From Chenopodium formosanum (Eukaryota; Streptophyta; Magnoliopsida; Caryophyllales; Amaranthaceae): a stretch of DNA of 64,000 nt. The stretch is from positions 32,753,501 through 32,817,500 of the forward strand of contig CM044865.1 of the NCBI GenBank assembly GCA_024500155.1, given 5' to 3'. Made by a program: the position numbers and the translations under genes. Of the stretch, positions 32,420-49,370 are shown one piece after another (the first letter of the stretch is position 1; the number at the start of each line of letters is the position of its first letter). The notes below the pieces were generated by a model. It was not told the origin of the DNA. It saw only the letters and a list, made by a program, of their open reading frames with translations, and ran no database searches.

Positions 32420-33474
32420 ATGGCAACTCAGGAAGAAGTCAACGAACTTAGGAATCAATTGACTGACATAACTGAACTGTTAAAGGCTTTAACTCTCCAA
32501 ATTAATGACCCTATGAAGCAGCAACAAATGGACCTCATGCAAGAAAGATTGAGCAAGCTATCTAGTGACTACAAGTTTCAGGGCATTAGTTCACAAGAGG
32601 TCTCGGTGGACAAGGAGCTTCTTCCGCAGAAGTTCAATGCCAACGACATCCCAAAATTCAAGGCAACTGACAACCCTTATTTCCATTTAAGAGCTTTTGA
32701 AACAATAATGAAAATTAAGGGTATTGATAAAAAGTATTTCCTTCTCTATTTTTTTTATCTCTTGAAAATGTTTGCCAACAATGGTTCTTCTTCCTTGACA
32801 AAGAGAAAACCTCTATTGGGAATCAATAGTAAACGCTTTCATTGATAGGTATAAGTGCAATATTCAAGTTGAAACTGATTATAGGGAACTTGAAATACTT
32901 AAACAAAAAAAGAATGAAGGTTTCACTTCTTTCTTCAATAAATGGAGAGAAACCTCTGCTAGGATGATTGAAGTACCAAGCGAAAAAGAATCTATGAGGT
33001 TTTTCATCAAGAATATTGAAGAAATATACTCTAAGCATCTGAAATATCAAAACAATCTACACACCTTCAAGGCTGTCAATGACATTGGGATTAACATTGA
33101 AGATGACCTTGCTAAACTAAAAGCTACTTATAATAACTCAAACAGTGGCTGGAAAGGCAAGAAGAACGACAATCCTTCTTCTTCCTAAACCACCCACTCA
33201 AACGATGTTAGCACCTTTAATTTGAGTGAAGTCCTTGCTATGAACAACCAAGGAAAAAAAGAAACCATTTAGGAGGAACTTTACTCCTATTGGTATGAGT
33301 TATGACATCACATTTGACCGACTGAATGCAAAAGGTCTTATAACTCTTATTGGACCATTTAGGGACCCACCAGTTGAAAAGAGGACAGCTAATTGGAACC
33401 CCAATGCACACTGCAAATATCACCAAGGTAGGGTCTATCTCACTGAAAATTGTTGGAAGCTTAAGGAAGCTATT
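32420..33474 (+). pseudogene. Tat-Q gag, 5' part (interrupted by TatG-R)
   Basis: It encodes the structural Gag protein. The frame starts MATQEEVNELRNQL and matches TatG-R gag (52504 on the minus strand) along its length. A capsid-type segment (FHLRAFETIM, then FFNKW, MIEVPSEKESM) is followed by a zinc knuckle-like CKYHQGR...TENC (about 33408-33445). Frameshifts lie near 32760-32820, and a stop at 33186. The coding sequence stops at ...KLKEA at the TatG-R insertion (TSD 33470-33474) and continues, still in frame (IQDLIDNNK), at 56060. Confidence 0.85.
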
Positions 33475-34049
33475 TGTAGGGAACAATTTCAAGCTTTATA
33501 TCCCACTAGCTTGAACCCCACTGTGATCATACACTAAAGTACGGTGGCGTCCAAAAGGGAAGAAGATAGAGCAAAAGAGTCGCCAATAAGTTTTAGGAAC
33601 TTGTAAACCGTTCACAGGGCGAAGGTTACACCCCTTAACGATCCAAGAGATCATCAACTCCATAAGGCCATGAACCAAATAAGGGTTCGGGGATGAAGGT
33701 ACAAATCCAACCTAAAAGAGATTGAACCTGCCCTAATAATAGGCCTCTACTTTATTCTATCGTATTCATGTGCGCTTTTTAATTAACATGCAATCAATAG
33801 GATTAACCCTAAACCTGGTTATCTATGTTGGTTGAATATTAATGCACAAATAAACTATTATTGGTGATCACTTGAATTATAATCATATTAACCCTAACAG
33901 GATTATTAATTATCTTATTAAGCGTGATTACAAGTAACAAATTCCCTTTAAACATGCATCAAAAGTGTGATCAAGCAATAACAATAAATATAACATGTAT
34001 CAAGCAACATAATAATAATCATAATCATGAATAAAATTATCATCATCAA

Positions 34050-34095
<46 letters not shown>

Positions 34096-34745
34096 TTCAT
34101 AATCATCATGAATTATAACAATTATAATCATAATCATAATCATAATCATATTAATATTAAAGCATAATAATAATAGCAAGATCCTAGGCATGATACTAAC
34201 AAGATTAATAACAAACCCTAACACGTCACTAAGCAATAAAAATCAAATCTTTAACCCTAACATGATACTAACAATCATAAATATTAGGAAGAACATAGGA
34301 AGCATCATAGCAATCATATTTAATATTAAAAATACCCTAGACATGATACTAGGAATATCATAATAACAATGTAAACATGAATTCTACATCATAAAATCAA
34401 TTAATCAATAAAGTACTTACTTTGATGCCTCGTACCTCTTTCTAATAACAAAATACACACGTTAGTAACTTCAAGGAAAATAATAATCAAACAATTAAAT
34501 TGAATAATTGAAAGAGAGATTTGGGACCAAACCCTCAGAAATTAAACCTTTCACGTCTAGGGCGAAGGCAACTTCGAATATGGCTAGGTGTTTCTAGATC
34601 TTGTGAATGCGGAATTTTGTATGAAAAAGCAAAGTTTAGAAAGAAAGAATTGAATGTTTTAAGAGAGATGAATGATTTAGAGAATGCTAAAGAATTAAAG
34701 ATTGTTGATGATGATAATTCGTGAATGAAAACGGAGTTTTTAATA

Positions 34746-34756
34746 CGATATTTATA
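34746..34756 (-). promoter_or_regulatory. TATA box of TatG-R 3' LTR
   Basis: Reads TATAAATATCG on the minus strand, about 45 bp downstream of the GGCGCC-rich block. The same box is at 55307-55317 in the 5' LTR. Confidence 0.6.
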
Positions 34757-35172
34757 GAGAAAATCAGCCAAAAAAAATAAATTAACAAAACAGAGTTTGA
34801 CGCTCAAAAAACAGAGCTGGCGCCAACCCTGGCTAGCTGGCGCCAGACACCAACACTAGCGCCAGGCGCCAGGCCTGGTTCCAGGCGTCAAGGCCTGGGG
34901 TTAGGCGTCAAGCCTGATTCCAACGCGTTTTCGAAAATTCGATAAGTTTACCGTACTGGAGGATAAAATAATATAATTTCCTCAAAAATGCTATTTGATT
35001 TTGATTAAAACTCTTAAAAGTCAATAAAAGTCAATTTATCAATGCTAATTGAATAAGGAATGAAAAGAGCCTTCTAGAAGAATCTAAAAGACGAAAACCA
35101 TTCCTAATTGCGTTAGGAATGATAAATCATATTAGGCCCTCCCCTAGATCATTGGGCCGTACATAAAGCTCA

Positions 35173-35560
35173 CACTACTACAAAAAGCGTGTTTTTTGGA
35201 CGCTTTTTAGGGCTTTTTTTGACGCTAAAAAGCGTCGAAAAATAAATTCTCGACGCTGCAAAAAACGTCGAAAATCCATGAGTCGAAAATTTTTCAGGGA
35301 CACAAAAAAGCGTCGGGATTCTCGACGCTTTTTATTGTCCAAAATAATATACGAAGCGTCGAAAAGTACGTATTTCGTGCATTATCCCAAATGTATGTAG
35401 TATTTTAGCGACGCTTTTTCCTGTCCACACAAACAAATTTAGCGACGCTTTTTGTTGTCTTGCGTTTATTCGTGTCAGCCTAAGGTATGGCGGGAAAGTC
35501 TTTGAAATTTGAAAATGTGCAATTATGTAGACATTAAAAAGCGTCTAGATTTATTTTTTA
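35173..35560 (+). repeat. Left terminal and subterminal repeats of CACTA-B
   Basis: The terminal repeat is followed by more than ten copies of (A)AAAAGCGTCGA or its complement TCGACGCTTTTT in both orientations. These are expected TNPA binding sites. Confidence 0.88.
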
Positions 35561-38194
35561 AGCTTTTTTTTTTTGCTTTTATCAATTTATCATCATAAAT
35601 ACATTATAATTTTTTAAATTTATCATAAATTAATTAATAACATTAAAATAAAAATAAACAAAAATTCTATATAACCCTAGATTAAAAAAAAACCATAATT
35701 AACCATAAAAATAAGACTAAAAACCAAAATAGATAGATGATGGCCACATTGATCGATATAGTCGCTTGTTGATGCTCAAGTGTCCCGGCCTATTCTTTTG
35801 TTGCACCTACATTGCCTTTTCCAATCTTCAAAAAAAAAAAATACAAAGTATAAATTAGTCTAAATCATTTTTTACCAGAGCAACCACCATTACACATATG
35901 AATAACTTGATCACACTCAGTTCATACTTCATATATTTTTTAACACAAAGGTTTAACACATAATCCAAATTTCCATCAATCATAGAAATTTAACAACCCT
36001 TCATTATATCAATCCATATTAAATCACCAACCGTATGAACTAGAGCCACATTGGATAATAACTTAACCAGCCCAACACAAAACAATATTTTTATTTTACG
36101 GCGGGTTCTCTTATCAAAGACCAAACTTTTCACACAAAACAATATTTTTATCACATAATTATTATCACAAAATATTCAATCTGATGGCCATAGTTTGTGA
36201 CAAAAAGAAACTGTAAATAAAAATGTGATAAAACCATGTCCTAGGATTTAAAATGAATAAAAATAAAAACATACATCAATAGCATGCTGCTCTATTAACA
36301 ATTCCTCAGCTCAATATACTACGAAGTAACAATTTACATTTCACATTTAACTCATGTCATCATTTGTTGTATAAAATAACAATACACTATTAATCCCACC
36401 CCTAATTTCTACACATCTGTAGATTCCTAGGGTGAAAGTGACGCCCATACAACAAATTGAGCTTCACTGCTAATTCCCATGATACATGTAGGCCATTAGT
36501 TTCATAGTGGAGCTTTGCATTTCGCGAAAATTAAAACTAGAAAGAGGGCAATCATCTACATGGTGTTTCTGCAATTTCTAGTTTAAATAAAGCTTAATAG
36601 AATTAAATTAAAGTTTGAACAATTACAGTGCATTTCAACCATAAACAGTAGTTTTCATGCAAGTTAATTGCTAAGACAAACCGCACAAATAATGCACCAA
36701 TATATCTCTAAGACTCTAAATAATCATGTAAAATGGTACAATATTTATATTCCACCTTATTTTTTTCGGGAGTCGTTGTTTCTGCTTATTCAATTTTGAG
36801 CCCCAAGTCCATTAACTTGCTTCCCAAAGAACTCAACTTTCCCACTATATCAATCTCACCTTACCCATCCCAAGCTTTCTTCACCTGAGCTTCACAAGAT
36901 TCAACTAACAGCCACCTGATTAATTAAATCCCACGAAATTCAAGCCTAATCTACACAATTTCAGAGATAATAACTAAACACCCAACAGATCGAGAAAGAA
37001 GAGGGAATACCTCTGATACTAGTTAAGTTACAAAGAATACGAAAACAAAGGATCTTACTATCAGAACAATTATGAGACAACTAAAATGATAAATTTGACT
37101 CAATATATGTGAATTATAATAATAAAAAGATAGCAGCAGCAGAGTTGCTGATAGCAACATAAGGATGAGGAAACATCAGCTTTGTTTGAATTCATCTCAC
37201 TTGCAAGCTTGAAGCTTTAATCAAATATATAACCAAGATTTTCAAGCTTTAATTGTGTTGATCACGCACCACACAGAGGAATAATATTTTCTTACATACA
37301 ACCAAAAAGGAAGATATGCAAAGAATACTCTGATTTTCAGATGGACAACTTTTTGGTTTTCTGATTTTCTGATTTTCTCTCATTGTTTAAGGTAATATCT
37401 TTTCAGCAACAGGAAGAGCACTAAGACGCGAATTAAGGAGACAAAGGGATCAAGATTATCCTAGATTCTTCTTAATAATGGTGAATAAAGAATGACAGGA
37501 AGCCTCTTAACAGATTTCAGATGGACATTAATAAAAAAGGAGATTTTCAGATGGACAGCTTTTTGGTTGTATGTAAGAAGATTTTCAAGCTTTAATTGTG
37601 TTGATCACGCGAGTCTGTTGCAACACACACACACACACACACACACACAATCTTTACAGCAAGCAGCAGGGGAGCAGGACAGGAAACATTGATAGGCTTT
37701 GTTACACTAATAATGCTCTAATATATAATGGTTCAGCTGATAAGTATTTATGCCTTTTCCTATGAATCTTAGTTAGGCTTTGTTCTCTTATATCTTATTT
37801 GCTGGACAAGTGTTTTTTTTTTTTCTTTCCCCTCGCATATACAGTTAATGCTTAAAACTGAAGTTGACTGATGAGACACAAATCACTCAATTTTATTTTC
37901 ACTTAATAAAGCAGATGAAGGTTGGTTTTGATCATATTGATTTGAACAGAACATAGAAAACTGCTGGCTTCTTGTAGTCTAAAATGCACAAGGCCTGATG
38001 AAACAAGTAAAGTTGGTAAACATCAGAAACAACGGGAAGCTAATACAATTCTTAATCATCAAAACAGGTACAACAACAAGTTTCTCAATATAAAGGCATC
38101 AATGTCACTACTTAACAAGCTCTGAAATATAATCACACATACACACAAGTTCTGATGTTCAGAGCTGCTAAAATAAAAGAACTCAAATTGCATA
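35561..38194 (-). other. CACTA-B 3' non-coding region
   Basis: AT-rich with no gene seen. It includes a duplicated ~32-bp segment (AAGATTTTCAAGC..., 37235 and 37578), a repeated TTTTCAGATGGACA word (37334, 37506, 37543) and a (CA)n run at 37623-37650 followed by the word AGCAGGGGAGCAGGACAG. Confidence 0.6.
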
Positions 38195-38370
38195 GGCAGG
38201 GGAGTAGGACAGCAAGCAGCAGGGGAGCAGGACAGCAAGCAGCAGAGGAGCAGGGCAGACGAGCAGTATAAAAGCAGCAGGGGAACAGGACAGGCAGTAG
38301 CAGGGGAGCAGGGCACACACACACACACACACACACACAAGCTTTGAATTTCACACACACACACACAAGA
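38195..38370 (+). repeat. ~20-bp minisatellite and (CA)n runs
   Basis: About six copies of AGCAGGGGAGCAGGACAGCA with variants are followed by two (CA)n runs (38312-38340, 38352-38368). They lie just past the end of the TNPA-like gene. The same word occurs once at 37660-37683. Confidence 0.8.
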
Positions 38371-38410
38371 ATTTTAGGATTGAAGACCCGGATTTCAGCT
38401 CTGATTTCAG

Positions 38411-41376
38411 TCATAAAGAGAAATGTGACTTTGTTACCTGATGTTGTGCCTTTCCTAAGAATTCGGATGTTTTGTTTAGAAGACCCGGAGATGCATTCCC
38501 TTGACGAATTGCACCTACAATCTGAGAAAATTGTCCAACAAGCGCTTTAAGAAAAAGATTGTTGTGTCCGACCTCGTCTTTCAGCTTTTCATTTTCTTGA
38601 GATAGTGTATCATTTTTTTTGTGCAAAGCATTCACTTCTTCTTTAACACTATCCATCACAATAGTCCTGTTTTGAACTTTTCCATAGCCTTCCTTCCTTA
38701 ACACACCACGTACTTCGAAAATGTCCCCCTTTTTAACCCCTAGTCCGTAACCCACCGGACGATCGAGAATCTCATCGCCATACATAGTTTGCTGAAATGC
38801 TTCATCTTCGAGCTCTTGTTCAGACATCTTAGGGTGCACCATCCTCAACTCTTCAACCTTAGCTTTAACATCATCCTATACCAACATTTAGGAGTAATGT
38901 AAGACCACAAATAACACAAAATCACACCACAAAATCTACACAAAATGATTCCAGAAATCTGTCACAAAACCATACCACAAAATCTTGAGTGACTGTGTCA
39001 GGAAGAAATTTTCCGTCTTTACTCGCATGGGTTTTGATCCACAGCGCTAACAAGCTCATTTTTTGTCCATGTTCATCTTCCTATAAATAATAAGGCAAAA
39101 CAAGCATTAAATATGTGTACAATAGTATATAACGCATATAACTTGGCTTTGCTCTTACTAATATCCTAAGTAAATATAAAATGACATATATATTCCATAC
39201 ATAATCAGCTTGTTGGTCTGCAAAACTTTTAGAGCCAGATGTATGAACTTGATTTTGACAAGCTCGTGCCTTTTTACCGCATGTTGACATAGTCTGCAAT
39301 CACATTTTCAGATTTTTTAGTTAGAGATTAAATAGCGTTTAATAGAGTAAACAATAAGGTAAATATTGTCCTTACTTTCCCGTAATCCGAATCCCAATAT
39401 TTTACCAACTTAACCCAATTACTACTGGTAATTCCATGTGGCACATTATTACAAATATCATCCAATGTCTTCTCCAGTGGCTTGTAATGAATCAGTTTCA
39501 GAGAATATTTGAACTGCCTCCAACATTTATTGGCACGCTTCAGAGCTTGGTTGTCATATTCCACACCAGGAGGAATCACAAAACGGTCCTTCAATAAAAA
39601 TAATTAGTTAAAAATATAAATCAGTAAGTAATCTATTAGAAGTAAGAGACCGTCTAAGTATGTGTCTTAGGGATGAATATACTTACTCTTATGTCTTTAA
39701 TTATTTTCCCTTTAAAATGCTTGTCGATTGCTTTCCAATCTTTTTCCCCAACTGGACAATGTGACTCCATCTTCGCAAGCATACTAATGAATTTAACCAA
39801 AATATGTCCACCCTTCCTAATTGGCTGGCATAAATCATTGAATTCGACATAGTACTGGACGCCGTTATTACTCCATACGTCAATTGGCAGAATAATACCA
39901 CTTACTAAGGTAGTATTACCCTTGGCATCTAAATAAAATAACAAAATTAAGTTAAAAGAAATAAAGAAATACCACTTACCATAGCCAATGTATTTTGCAA
40001 ATACACACACACAAGCTGTAATGCAGTTATGATGTTCAGAGCTGAATTTAAAACTGAATTCCAAAACTGAATTCAGATTTGAATTTCAGTTCTGATTTCA
40101 GTTCTGTAATTCAGTTTTGATGTTCAGAGCTAAATTCAAAATTGAATTCCAAAACTGAATTCAGATTTGAATTTCAGTTCTGATTTCAGTTCTAGAATTC
40201 ATTTCTGATGTTCAGAGCTGAAATCAAAACTGAAATCCAGAACTGAAGTCAAATTTGATTTTCAGTTTTGATTTCAGTTCTAGATTTCATTTCTGATGTT
40301 CAGAGCTGAAATCAAAACTGAAATCCAGAACTGAAATAAGATGTATTGAATCACGTATAACACAATTAGCATGTACTGAATCAAAAAAGAAAGCATGCTA
40401 CACATATCATATGTGTGTCTCAAAATCTGATCTCATGATGAAGTAAGGAAAAATAAAAAAAAATAAAAATAAAAACCAAACAAACATGACATTAGCACAT
40501 AACACGTATAACACAATTAATTATGCAGCTCAATACAAGTTTCAAGATATAAACAATTCCATATATCCAAATTTAGAACAAGTTTGACAATGATATTTAA
40601 AATACATATGCATGTATAACACGTATAACACAAGCTAGCCCCCCTCCCCCTCCCCCCACAATAACAAGCAGCATCAATAGGGCAAGATCACACCACAACA
40701 ACATCAAGCATCAACAGACAAAATCAATAGAAAACATTTACCTATGGTTAGAACCTCAAAATCAATGTCATCTCGCCAATCCGGAAGTGCTTTTAGTCGT
40801 AAGGACTTAGATTGTTTCGGGATCTCTTCTGATTCATTTCCACTTTTTTTGTCTTTCATGATTATCCTGTAGAGTTGTAGCTGTGGTTTTCACAGCACCT
40901 GTTTCACGGTTCCGGATTCCTCGTGTAGCAGGTTTTGGGCGCTCAGGAGGTTAGTGAGAAGTAGAAGGGGAGTTCAATGAGTTTGGTGCAATTGAATGTG
41001 GAACATTAGGTGGGATATTAGGTGGGACTAAAGATGAAACTTCTGGTGGGTATTTTTTTTGCTGACCTTGCGTAACTGCTTCCTTAACTGAATTTAATGT
41101 TGAACCAGGAGGGTTTTTCCAAATGGATCCACCATTATTAGGTGGTGGGTGGTCAGAATTTGTAGTGGAAATGGGTGGAGAAAAAGGTCCCCATTTGTCA
41201 TCCCTAAGAACCTCAGTTTGTGGTGACTTTCTAGCTTGTTTTTTGGTGGGTTGTGAAGCTTCAGCAGCAGAAGAAGTATGTGCATTAGAGATAATTGGTG
41301 ACTGTGATGATACTAGATCATGTGACTTGGCTGTGGCAGCAAGTATGTCCCTTGCTCTCTTGCTTCGGTACAGCAT
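38411..41376 (-). pseudogene. TNPA-like gene of CACTA-B (Transposase_24 family)
   Basis: A six-exon minus-strand gene. Exon 1 runs 41376 to about 40741; further exons are 39928-39687, 39588-39376, 39293-39201, 39080-38976 and 38875-38411, each bounded by GT/AG and joining one frame. Exon 1 is S/P/N-rich; exons 2-3 have the family core (DVWSNNGVQYYVEFND, PVGEKDWKAI, FVIPPGVEYDNQALKRANK); exons 4-6 carry the basic CGKKARACQNQ, SLLALWIKTHASKDG, PKMSEQELEDEAF and a C-terminal coiled coil (LHKKNDTLSQENEKLKDEV). TNPA-type proteins bind the subterminal repeats. Breaks are confined to exon 1: TAA at 40951-40953 and a +1 frameshift at an A7 run (40844-40850). A downstream ATG near 40859 could bypass both. 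Confidence 0.82.
40016..40340 (+). repeat. 88-bp tandem repeat in TNPA-like intron 1
   Basis: Four copies are anchored by GATGTTCAGAGCTGA at about 40031, 40119, 40207 and 40294. Each contains mutually complementary TTCAGTTCTGATTTCAG and AACTGAAATCCAGAACTGAA, so each can fold back. Confidence 0.85.
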
Positions 41377-41572
41377 ACTTTACCTGATAAATTCGCAAAA
41401 TAAGTTATTAAAAAGAACAGAAATAAAAAATTATCATAAGCGTGACAATAAGAAGCCAAGTAATGAATATAGTAAGCATTAGTTAAGAAGGCCAAAAGTG
41501 AGTTAAATGCATAAAAGCCTCTTTAATTAAGAAACAAGAACAACAACATTTAATCTTAGGAATCCATAAAGT

Positions 41573-41770
41573 ACAAGCTGTAATGCAGTTCTGATGTTCA
41601 GAGCATAAATCAAAACTGAAATCCAGAACTGAAATCAAATTTGATTTTCAGTTCTGATTTCAGTTCTAGAATTCATTTATGATGTTCAGAGCTGAAATCA
41701 AAACTGAATTCCAGAACTGAAATCAGATTTGAATTTCAGTTCTGATTTCAGTTCTAGAATTTAGTTAAAA
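41573..41770 (+). repeat. 88-bp repeat, second array between the two genes
   Basis: Two more copies of the same unit occur (anchors at 41593 and 41681). Both arrays begin with CAAGCTGTAATGCAGTT, which suggests duplication of a block rather than independent origin. Confidence 0.8.
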
Positions 41771-41898
41771 GAAACAGAAAATAAGTTGACAAAATACGAA
41801 CTTTGATGAATTATAATAACTAAATGAAATATAAAAATACACACCCATCCAAATTTATGAACTCAAATCTATAATAAATTATAAAAGTTGTAAACAAA

Positions 41899-45559
<3,661 letters not shown>

Positions 45560-47519
45560 GTCTACAAAGAAGTATATAATTAATTGCTAATTGAAAACAA
45601 TACAAAAATAAAAGGATCCTAAAACCAATATATAATAAGGACATCACTTTCACCGAGTAAATAGACATCCATCAAAACTTATAATACCAACAAGTTTATC
45701 CACTAATAAATAATGTAAGTAATTCAAGCCTACAAACTTGTTGAGGGGTGAAAGAAGAAAATTAGAAAGAAACATGCAACAACAAAAAAAAAAAGTTATA
45801 CAAGTTTTTCAAGCAATTAGAAGATAGTGTACATGAAACATCCAATTAGGGAAATCTAATCAAGCCTACAAAATTGAAATAATTATATGACATACACTAA
45901 TCAAGCCAACATCTTTAAAAATGTATTCTACTTTAAGCTAATGTCTAAGGTAGAGTGTACCTTCTCTTGCCGCAAAAGTACAATAAGAGCGTGCGAATCC
46001 AAATGTTGAACAACGCTGGAAAAAAAAAAAAGGTAGTGTTGGTAAGCTTTTACATTTTGAAAGATGTAAATAAGCAAGTGTAAATGCATTATAGTACAAA
46101 GAAGCACTTATAAACTCGCATTGTTTATATTTTATTTATTTATTTATTTATTTTATATATATATAGGGAAAATCAAGAATATGTTCATAAAGGTCTTCAT
46201 ATAGAATTGTAGATTTGTTAGACACCTAAAAGTCATTAGCCATGTATAAATATATACTTGTCAGATATTATCAATACAATAATAGACCAAATAAGTCAAG
46301 TTAATAGACGATTGTCAAACAAAGTCACGTGTATTATGAAATTTACACTAAACATAACACTGACCGGCCCATATTGTCAATCAATTATACTCTATTCAAA
46401 ATCTTAATTCGATCACATAAGATCAGATGATCATTTATAAGCTAAGTAACAAATATTGTATGATAATGTTGTGACATGCTGATATATGCATGCAAATAAT
46501 GTAATAGTATATGCTCTCATAGATACTTGTTCTTGCATTGCTTCATAAAGATCACGAGTGGAACTATCGTACGTAGGACCAAAAAAAAAACATAAAAAAG
46601 GTAATCTTGAAGAGTATGCAAAGTAAAATGTAACAAGTATAGACTACATAAGTGGTATTCCTAAGCAGAAGCAACTTGTACAAAATAATATATAATAACA
46701 TAAATTTTCTCTAAGTTATCCCACTTTTAAGCTTAGATTTTGAACCTGTAACTGAAACTGTTGTATGTAACATATCAGTGACACCTTCAACTTATACAGA
46801 ATTCAAAGAGAAATTACAAAAAACTACCCCCATACGAACCCTCTTCAATCCAGCACACTTTCAACTTTTCCAAATAATTCAACTCAATCTTCAAAATAAG
46901 AAAGTGATATCAAAAAATATTCGAAAAATCCCAAACTAAAACCTTAGAAAACGCATAAAAAAACTTTAAAAAAAAAATACGACAACAAGAACAAGGAAAT
47001 CTGAAATTTGAAAACAAAATTCACGAAAAAATAAACAAAAAAAGAATTTAAATTATCAAATTAAGGGCAAAAAAATTACCTTGCAATAAGAGATCGATTC
47101 TTGTTCTACTCCAATTGTAAATCGAACACATGCAAAGAATAATTCCCAAATTAACAAAATTTACCGAATTATGAACAATTAGGTATCAAAAATTGTGAAG
47201 CAAATTGTGAATCAATTACCTGAAATCTCCTAAATTCGTTGAAAATTAGCAAGAAAACCCAGAATTTATCACAAAAAAATGATGAATTTTGTATCTTTGA
47301 TTATGAGCAGAGACAGCAGTAGCTTTGGTGAAATTGCTCAGTATTTTTTATTTGGCAAAAAATTGCTCAGTCGATCGTATTTAGTGGGTGGTTTAATTGG
47401 GTTTGAGAGTATTTCTTTTTTTTTTTTTTAGTAAATAATTAGGGGTGAGTCTTGAAGCCCGCTTTTTTTTTTTTACTAAATTTTAAAATTGCGGGCAGTA
47501 GCTAGGGTGTGAGAAAGTC
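45560..47519 (-). other. CACTA-B 5' non-coding region
   Basis: Two kb of AT-rich sequence lies upstream of the transposase start and presumably holds promoter, 5' UTR and perhaps a leader intron (a GTAATT donor context near 47079). It has a (TTTA)n stretch near 46125-46155. No ORF is supported. Confidence 0.55.
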
Positions 47520-47677
47520 ACGTGTAAGACTCGTGATTTTTTCGACGCTTTTCTATGTCGAAAAAAACCATCGACACTAAAAAGCGTCGAGAAAAAGCGG
47601 AACTAAAAATTGTACGCTGACTCGCATCCAAAGCGTCGAGGAAAAAGCGTCTAAAATATGCGGGTTTTGTAGTAGTG
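47520..47677 (+). repeat. Right terminal and subterminal repeats of CACTA-B
   Basis: Copies of CGACGCTTTT and AAAAAGCGTCGA end in GTTTTGTAGTAGTG, the inverted copy of the left terminus. Confidence 0.88.
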
Positions 47678-47992
47678 TCAAACCGGGCCCAGTTTAGTAA
47701 ATTGGCCATAACTTCCTCAATATTCATCGGAATTGGGCTTATAATATATCGTTAGAAAGGTCTTTGCAAGCCCCATCCAACTACACTACCATTGGACCCA
47801 TATCATGGATCAACCAAACTGGATTGGCTGTTTTCTTAAAATAAGTTTTCAAAAACAGAGAGAAGAGAAAAGAAAATAAAAACTTTCCGCAACACTAGAC
47901 TTTCCACACTTTCGTTTCATTCGATTATGATTCGACGTGAAAGGTACTCATCACTGGGTTTGGTTTTGAGGAGACAAAAATGGGTGTCTACA

Positions 47993-48006
47993 GAAGCCCC
48001 CACTTT
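47993..48006 (-). other. Polypurine tract of TatG-R
   Basis: Reads AAAGTGGGGGCTTC on the minus strand, directly before the TGTAGACACCC LTR start. Confidence 0.8.
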
Positions 48007-48539
48007 GACTGAGTTTGGAGAAACGCAAGTTTCGAAAACAAAAGTCAAAGTATCGATAGGGACGGAGAATGATTCAAAACATTTTGCGATCCTAAATCAA
48101 TCTTGTAACGCTGATACCTGCAAAACTACCGTTAGTTAAACAGATAAAAGAGTTAAGAAACGCGTATCTTGCACCGTCGAGCACTTGTCTCTGAAAGTAA
48201 CCGATTGTTTGATGACCTCTACAAGCTAGAGAATACCATCCCGCTTGAAAACTGCAACGCCCGTAACTGCTTCCAATATAGAAGATTGTTTCGCCTGAAA
48301 TGATCCTCCTCCGCTTTGATAATATTCCACATCCTAGGGAATACCATCGAAGATTATTTCTCTTGAAACAATCTCCATCCGCATTGATAATATTCCACAT
48401 CCTAGGGAATACCATCGAAGATAACTTCGCCCAAAATTACCTCTAGTTGTTTGTGACAACTCTCTGCAAGCTACGGAATGCCGTCAAAGATATCTTCTCT
48501 TTCCGCTGTGAAAATCTTCAAAAAGATCACTACTTCTTA
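48007..48539 (-). repeat. TatG-R 3' region with ~70-bp repeats
   Basis: Non-coding. The segment TTGATAATATTCCACATCCT followed by AGGGAATACCATCGAAGAT occurs at about 48317-48353 and 48387-48423, with related GGAATACCATC/GGAATGCCGTC words at 48231 and 48475. The 107-codon antisense ORF here reflects the repeats. Confidence 0.65.
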
Positions 48540-49370
48540 ATGTTTGCTATACCAGCACGTCGGCGCTTTGCTGCTTGTGAACCAGTATGTCGACAATCCT
48601 CTTTTATTTGGGAATAGTTGCCAACACAACTCTTGTGTAATGTATGACCATCCGATTTAGGGAAAGTTGTCAATGCCACGTAACAATCCATCCTTGGAAA
48701 TGTTGCCACGATGAAGCGACAATCCGTATCTCGGAAAATTTGCCAAAATCCAATCTTTGGAAAAGTTGCCAATGCTTTGTAACAATCTTTTATAAGAACT
48801 TTGGTACGATTGACAATCCATGTCTTGGAATATAACTCTTGAAAGCAATCCGCCTTGGAAATTTGCCAACGTTATGCGACAATCCTTTTGGGAAAATATT
48901 GCCACTATTGACAACCCGCGTCTTGGAACATTTGCAAAATAGAGTCGACCGAAAATCCACTTCGGGAAAATTTGCAACTTGCTGAAGACAATCCACATTG
49001 AGGAACTTTTGCCGAAATTTATGATGAGTAGAGACCTACGACAATCATTTGGGAAATTTTGCCATAGGGAACTGGGTGTATGACAATCCAATCTAGGAAA
49101 ACTTGTCAGCGATCTATGAATGTATGACAATCCGAACTTGGAAAAACTTGCCAAACAAAGAAGGAGCACGACAATCCACGCTTAGAAACTTTGCCAAAGA
49201 TGACAATCCAATCTTGGAAAAATTATCGTTTGAAGAAGATGCACGACAATCCATTTTTGGAAATATTTTCAGTTGGGGATGACAATCCAATTTTTGGAAA
49301 ACTTTGTCGTTTAATAAGAATGCGCGACAATCCATATTTGGAAATATTGTCGTTTAATTGCTTGCTTTTG
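48540..49370 (-). repeat. Degenerate GACAATCC repeat region of TatG-R
   Basis: More than 20 copies of GACAATCC(A) alternate with TTGGAAA(A) and TTGCCA at irregular 20-60 bp spacing. The degenerate repeats occupy the place where pol would be. The ORFs of 60-170 codons seen here are cysteine/serine-rich readings of the repeat and I do not call them genes. Confidence 0.8.

Noticed and set aside
41123..41482. Plus-strand 119-codon ORF
   Set aside because: Antisense shadow of TNPA-like exon 1 in CACTA-B.
48657..49169. 170-codon antisense ORF
   Set aside because: Reading of the GACAATCC repeats; composition and overlapping ORFs in other frames argue against a gene.
48540..49370. Possible CRISPR-like array because of regular short repeats
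   Set aside because: Repeat units are degenerate, spacing is irregular, spacers are related to each other, and the setting is a plant retrotransposon.
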